The position numbers and the translations under genes were made by a program. Below, in pieces: positions 61,199-64,000 of a DNA stretch of 64,000 nucleotides (position 1 is the stretch's first letter; each line of letters opens with the position of its first letter). This DNA comes from Leeuwenhoekiella polynyae (GTDB lineage: Bacteria > Bacteroidota > Bacteroidia > Flavobacteriales > Flavobacteriaceae), in assembly GCF_042683665.1 (NCBI RefSeq), contig NZ_JBHUOO010000012.1; one strand, written 5' to 3'. The notes beneath the pieces were generated by a model. It was not told the DNA's origin and ran no database searches. It worked only from the letters and a program-made list of their open reading frames with translations.

Positions 61199-62491
61199 TT
61201 ATTTTTTCTTCGGTTTAAAAACCGGAAGTATTTTTGTGGAAACCTCGCCGAAACCGATGCGGGCAGCTCCGGTTTTTTCACAATGTCCGCGTACGATCAC
61301 AGTATCTTTATCTTCAATGAATTTGCGGTCACCGCCTTCTTTTAATTTAACTGGTTTAGAGCCCTTCCAGCTTAGTTCTAGCATAGAACCATAGGACTTG
61401 GGAGTAGGTCCTGAAATGGTACCGCTACCCATCATATCACCACTGTTTACAGGACAACCGTTAATAGTATGATGCGCCAATTGCTGGCTCATATTCCAGT
61501 ATAAATGCTTAAAGTTAGATTTAGAAACTACTGTTTCTGTTTTATTTTCAGGCTTGATGCTAACTTCAAGGTTGATGTCAAAAGTCTTTTTACCGGTATA
61601 TTCTAAATACGGAAGTAATTCTTTTTCCGGCTTTGGGCTCGCCGTTCTAAACGGCTCTAGAGCATCTAAAGTAACAATCCATGGTGATACCGAAGAAGCA
61701 AAGTTTTTTCCTAAGAACGGCCCTAATGGAGCATATTCCCAACGCTGAATGTCCCGGGCACTCCAGTCGTTAAATAATACCAGACCAAAGATGTATTCTT
61801 CAGCTTGATCAGCAGGAATGGGTTGTCCCAATTCGTTTGCGTCTGTGGTGATGAATGCCATCTCCAATTCAAAGTCTAACTGACGCGACGGTCCAAAAAT
61901 AGGTTCAGTAGCACCATTAGGTAACTTCTGACCTTGCGGTCTGTGAACCGGAATTCCTGAAGGTATAATAGAACTGCTGCGCCCGTGATACGCAACCGGC
62001 ATATGTAACCAGTTAGGCATCAGTGCATTTTCAGGATCACGAAACATCGCACCTACATTAGTAGCATGTTCTTTACTGCTGTAAAAATCGGTGTAATCAC
62101 CTATTTGCACCGGAAGTTGCATTTCTACTTCATTTAAAGCAAAAATAACGGTATCACGATGATCAGGATTGTCTCTTAGATCAGCATTACTTTGTTCAAA
62201 AATTTCAGAAATACGATTGCGTACGGCACGCCAGGTCTTGCGACCGTCAGCAATAAAATCATTTAGGGTATCCTGTAGGAAAATATCATCTGTAAGTGGT
62301 ATCCCTTCAAAATAACCCAATTGATGCAATGCACCCAGGTCTATTGCAAAATCACCAATGCGTGTACCTATGGTGATGATATCATCACGAGTTAAAAACA
62401 CGCCAAAAGGAATATTCTGAATAGGGAAATCTGTTTGTGCAGGCGTTTCAAGCCAGGTTTTACGTTTAGGATCGTTAGTCTTTGAAGGCAT
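61199..62491 (-). CDS. fahA: Fumarylacetoacetase
   Basis: A 430-residue cytosolic hydrolase that splits 4-fumarylacetoacetate to fumarate and acetoacetate, the last step of tyrosine and phenylalanine breakdown. It has the N-terminal SH3-like domain (to about 120) and the mixed beta-roll core with the family residues: DFYSSKEHATNVGAMFRDP, VAYHGRSSSIIPSGIP, FELEMAFI (metal-binding Glu), LFNDWSARDIQRWEY and NSGDMMGSGTISGP. The length is normal. Other genes of the homogentisate pathway are not next to it here. Confidence 0.95.
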   Translation of the reverse strand: MPSKTNDPKRKTWLETPAQTDFPIQNIPFGVFLTRDDIITIGTRIGDFAIDLGALHQLGYFEGIPLTDDIFLQDTLNDFIADGRKTWRAVRNRISEIFEQSNADLRDNPDHRDTVIFALNEVEMQLPVQIGDYTDFYSSKEHATNVGAMFRDPENALMPNWLHMPVAYHGRSSSIIPSGIPVHRPQGQKLPNGATEPIFGPSRQLDFELEMAFITTDANELGQPIPADQAEEYIFGLVLFNDWSARDIQRWEYAPLGPFLGKNFASSVSPWIVTLDALEPFRTASPKPEKELLPYLEYTGKKTFDINLEVSIKPENKTETVVSKSNFKHLYWNMSQQLAHHTINGCPVNSGDMMGSGTISGPTPKSYGSMLELSWKGSKPVKLKEGGDRKFIEDKDTVIVRGHCEKTGAARIGFGEVSTKILPVFKPKKK

Positions 62492-62565
62492 ATATTTTTA
62501 ATAAAATGTTAGTAAATGCTCATTTCAAATATAGAATTAAAATAGTACCAACCAATTCTAATGAT

Positions 62566-62573
62566 TACTTTTG
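62566..62573 (+). promoter_or_regulatory. -7 promoter box of glyA
   Basis: TACTTTTG matches TAnnTTTG, 27 bp before the glyA ATG. The -33 TTG is not obvious. Confidence 0.5.
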
Positions 62574-62600
62574 CACCTAATTTAACAAACTTTATAAAGC

Positions 62601-63875
62601 ATGCAACGGGATACTGAAATCTTTGATCTTATTCAGGAAGAAAAACAACGTCAACTTAATGGTTTAGAGTTAATTGCATCAGAGAACTTTGTCAGTGAGC
62701 AAGTTATGGAAGCTGCGGGCTCTGTGCTTACCAATAAATATGCAGAAGGGTATCCCGGAAAGCGTTATTATGGAGGCTGTGAGGTAGTAGATGTGGTAGA
62801 GCAAATCGCAATAGACCGCGCCAAAGAACTTTTTGGAGCAGCATATGCTAACGTACAACCACACTCCGGTTCACAAGCGAATACTGCAGTTTTTCACGCC
62901 GTGATGAAACCGGGAGAAACTTTTTTAGGTTTTGATCTTTCTCACGGGGGGCACCTTACACACGGTTCGCCGGTAAACTTTTCAGGTCGTTTATACAATC
63001 CGGTATTTTATGGAGTTGATAAAGAAACCGGATTATTAAACTATGACAAGATCGAAGCGCTTGCTGTGCAAGAAAAGCCAAAGATGATCATTGCCGGTGC
63101 ATCTGCATACAGCCGCGAGATCGACTATAAGCGTTTCCGTGAAATTGCAGACAAAGTAGGAGCGATCCTTATGTGTGATATGGCACACCCTGCCGGCTTA
63201 ATAGCAAAAGGAATCATCGGAGACCCGGTACCGCATTGTCATGTTTGTACGACTACAACCCATAAAACTTTACGCGGGCCACGCGGTGGTTTAATATTGA
63301 TGGGGAAAGATTTTGAAAACCCATTTGGTATCAAATTAAAGAACGGAAACTTACGCATGATGTCTTCTTTATTAGACAGCGGAATTTTCCCAGGGAATCA
63401 AGGTGGTCCTTTAGAGCATATAATCGCTGCAAAAGCCATTGCATTTGGAGAAGCACTTACTGATGATTTCTTACACTATATGGTTCAGGTTAAAAAGAAT
63501 GCTGCTGTTATGGCTGCTGCTTTTGTTGAAAAAGGTTACGATATTATTTCTGGCGGAACAGACAATCATATGATGTTGATTGATCTTAGAAATAAAGACA
63601 TCTCCGGTAAAGATGCTGAAGAAGCTTTAGGAAAAGCAGATATCACTGTTAATAAGAATATGGTACCCTTTGATACCCGATCTCCATTTGTAACTTCCGG
63701 GATGCGAATAGGTGTTGCCGCAGTAACCACTCGTGGATTAGTAGAAGCTGATATGGCTAAGGTTGTTGATCTTATTGATGCAGCTTTAACAAACTATCAG
63801 GATGATGATAAATTAGAAGAACTTGCCGGTCAGGTAAACGAAATGATGGGAGATCGTCCTTTGTTTAAGCACTAG
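62601..63875 (+). CDS. glyA: Serine hydroxymethyltransferase (GlyA)
   Basis: A 424-residue cytosolic PLP enzyme that converts serine and tetrahydrofolate to glycine and methylene-tetrahydrofolate. The PLP lysine is Lys222 in TTTHKTLRGPRGG. Other signature pieces are NGLELIASENFVS, YPGKRYYGG, NVQPHSGSQAN, FLGFDLSHGGHLTHG and DMAHPAGLIAKG. The length is typical. It is monocistronic, with its own promoter box and terminator. Confidence 0.97.
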   Translation: MQRDTEIFDLIQEEKQRQLNGLELIASENFVSEQVMEAAGSVLTNKYAEGYPGKRYYGGCEVVDVVEQIAIDRAKELFGAAYANVQPHSGSQANTAVFHAVMKPGETFLGFDLSHGGHLTHGSPVNFSGRLYNPVFYGVDKETGLLNYDKIEALAVQEKPKMIIAGASAYSREIDYKRFREIADKVGAILMCDMAHPAGLIAKGIIGDPVPHCHVCTTTTHKTLRGPRGGLILMGKDFENPFGIKLKNGNLRMMSSLLDSGIFPGNQGGPLEHIIAAKAIAFGEALTDDFLHYMVQVKKNAAVMAAAFVEKGYDIISGGTDNHMMLIDLRNKDISGKDAEEALGKADITVNKNMVPFDTRSPFVTSGMRIGVAAVTTRGLVEADMAKVVDLIDAALTNYQDDDKLEELAGQVNEMMGDRPLFKH

Positions 63876-63904
63876 GCCTGTTCTAAACTAGATATAAGAA
63901 AAGA

Positions 63905-63937
63905 GGCCGTCTAAAAACATTTAGGCGGTCTTTTTGT
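63905..63937 (+). terminator. glyA terminator
   Basis: Stem GGCCGTCTAAA/TTTAGGCGGTC with G-U pairs and a 5-nt loop, then a T run, 30 bp after the stop. Confidence 0.85.
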
Positions 63938-64000
63938 TTTTTTGCTGTAGCTATTTTTTTTGGTTTTGCGGATCGGGTAGGATTGTTAATCGTTAATAAT

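Noticed and set aside
1..64000. tRNA, rRNA and insertion sequences
   Set aside because: I looked for tRNA T-arm words, rRNA stretches and transposase-like frames and found none; short degenerate ones could escape reading by eye.

Overview
The window looks like a chromosomal segment of a marine member of the Flavobacteriaceae (Bacteroidota); I cannot name the genus with confidence. The evidence is a type IX secretion (T9SS) C-terminal sorting domain, a TonB-type barrel with a carboxypeptidase-like N-terminus, Bacteroidota-only families (YtxJ, DUF1684, DUF418, DUF5695, DUF6055/DUF4859), low GC, few Shine-Dalgarno sites, and several promoters of the Bacteroidota type (TTG, then TAnnTTTG). I saw no rRNA or tRNA gene, CRISPR array or insertion sequence.

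Layout. 1-1551: the 5' two thirds of clpB (minus strand; its C-terminal part lies outside), with two tandem palindromes upstream. 1.8-10.5 kb: a bacilliredoxin-like protein, a TonB-type outer membrane barrel, a CoA-binding protein, a sodium:solute symporter, a four-gene run (small acidic protein, PAP2 phosphatase, nucleotide-sugar epimerase, small membrane protein) and MeaB. 10.6-15.6 kb: Ohr peroxidase, a decayed lipoprotein gene, an ECF sigma / membrane partner / DUF4097-type module and an M23 peptidase. 15.6-23.6 kb: an AraC regulator divergent from a GH51 arabinofuranosidase - DUF5695 - M1 peptidase operon, probably for an arabinose-bearing glycoprotein or glycan. 23.8-28.1 kb: a fused ethanolamine ammonia-lyase (EutB-EutC) with an export-like N-terminus and a DUF6055/DUF4859 lipoprotein. 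28.3-37.8 kb: minus-strand housekeeping and membrane genes (DUF1684, tricorn-type peptidase, coiled-coil lipoprotein, DEAD-box helicase, CPBP protease, DUF418, serine hydrolase). 38.6-50.4 kb: the accessory island of most interest: a tail-collar protein, a signal-less periplasmic-binding-like protein, a 3062-residue T9SS-exported protein with 16 YDG and 9 MBG repeats, and an outer membrane barrel. 50.5-64 kb: mostly core metabolism: oxidoreductase, Map, AbiEi-like orphan, acyl-ACP desaturase, S9 peptidase, FabH, a TPP-riboswitch operon (PnuC-type transporter plus an acyl-CoA dehydrogenase-like flavoprotein), fumarylacetoacetase and GlyA.

The most useful second looks are the tail-collar/giant-adhesin locus with an 11-bp phased repeat upstream; the recombination mosaic inside its repeats; the exported-looking EutBC fusion; one palindrome shared by the desaturase and fabH upstream regions; the flavoprotein placed under TPP control; and a candidate ~65-nt RNA near 5.2 kb.
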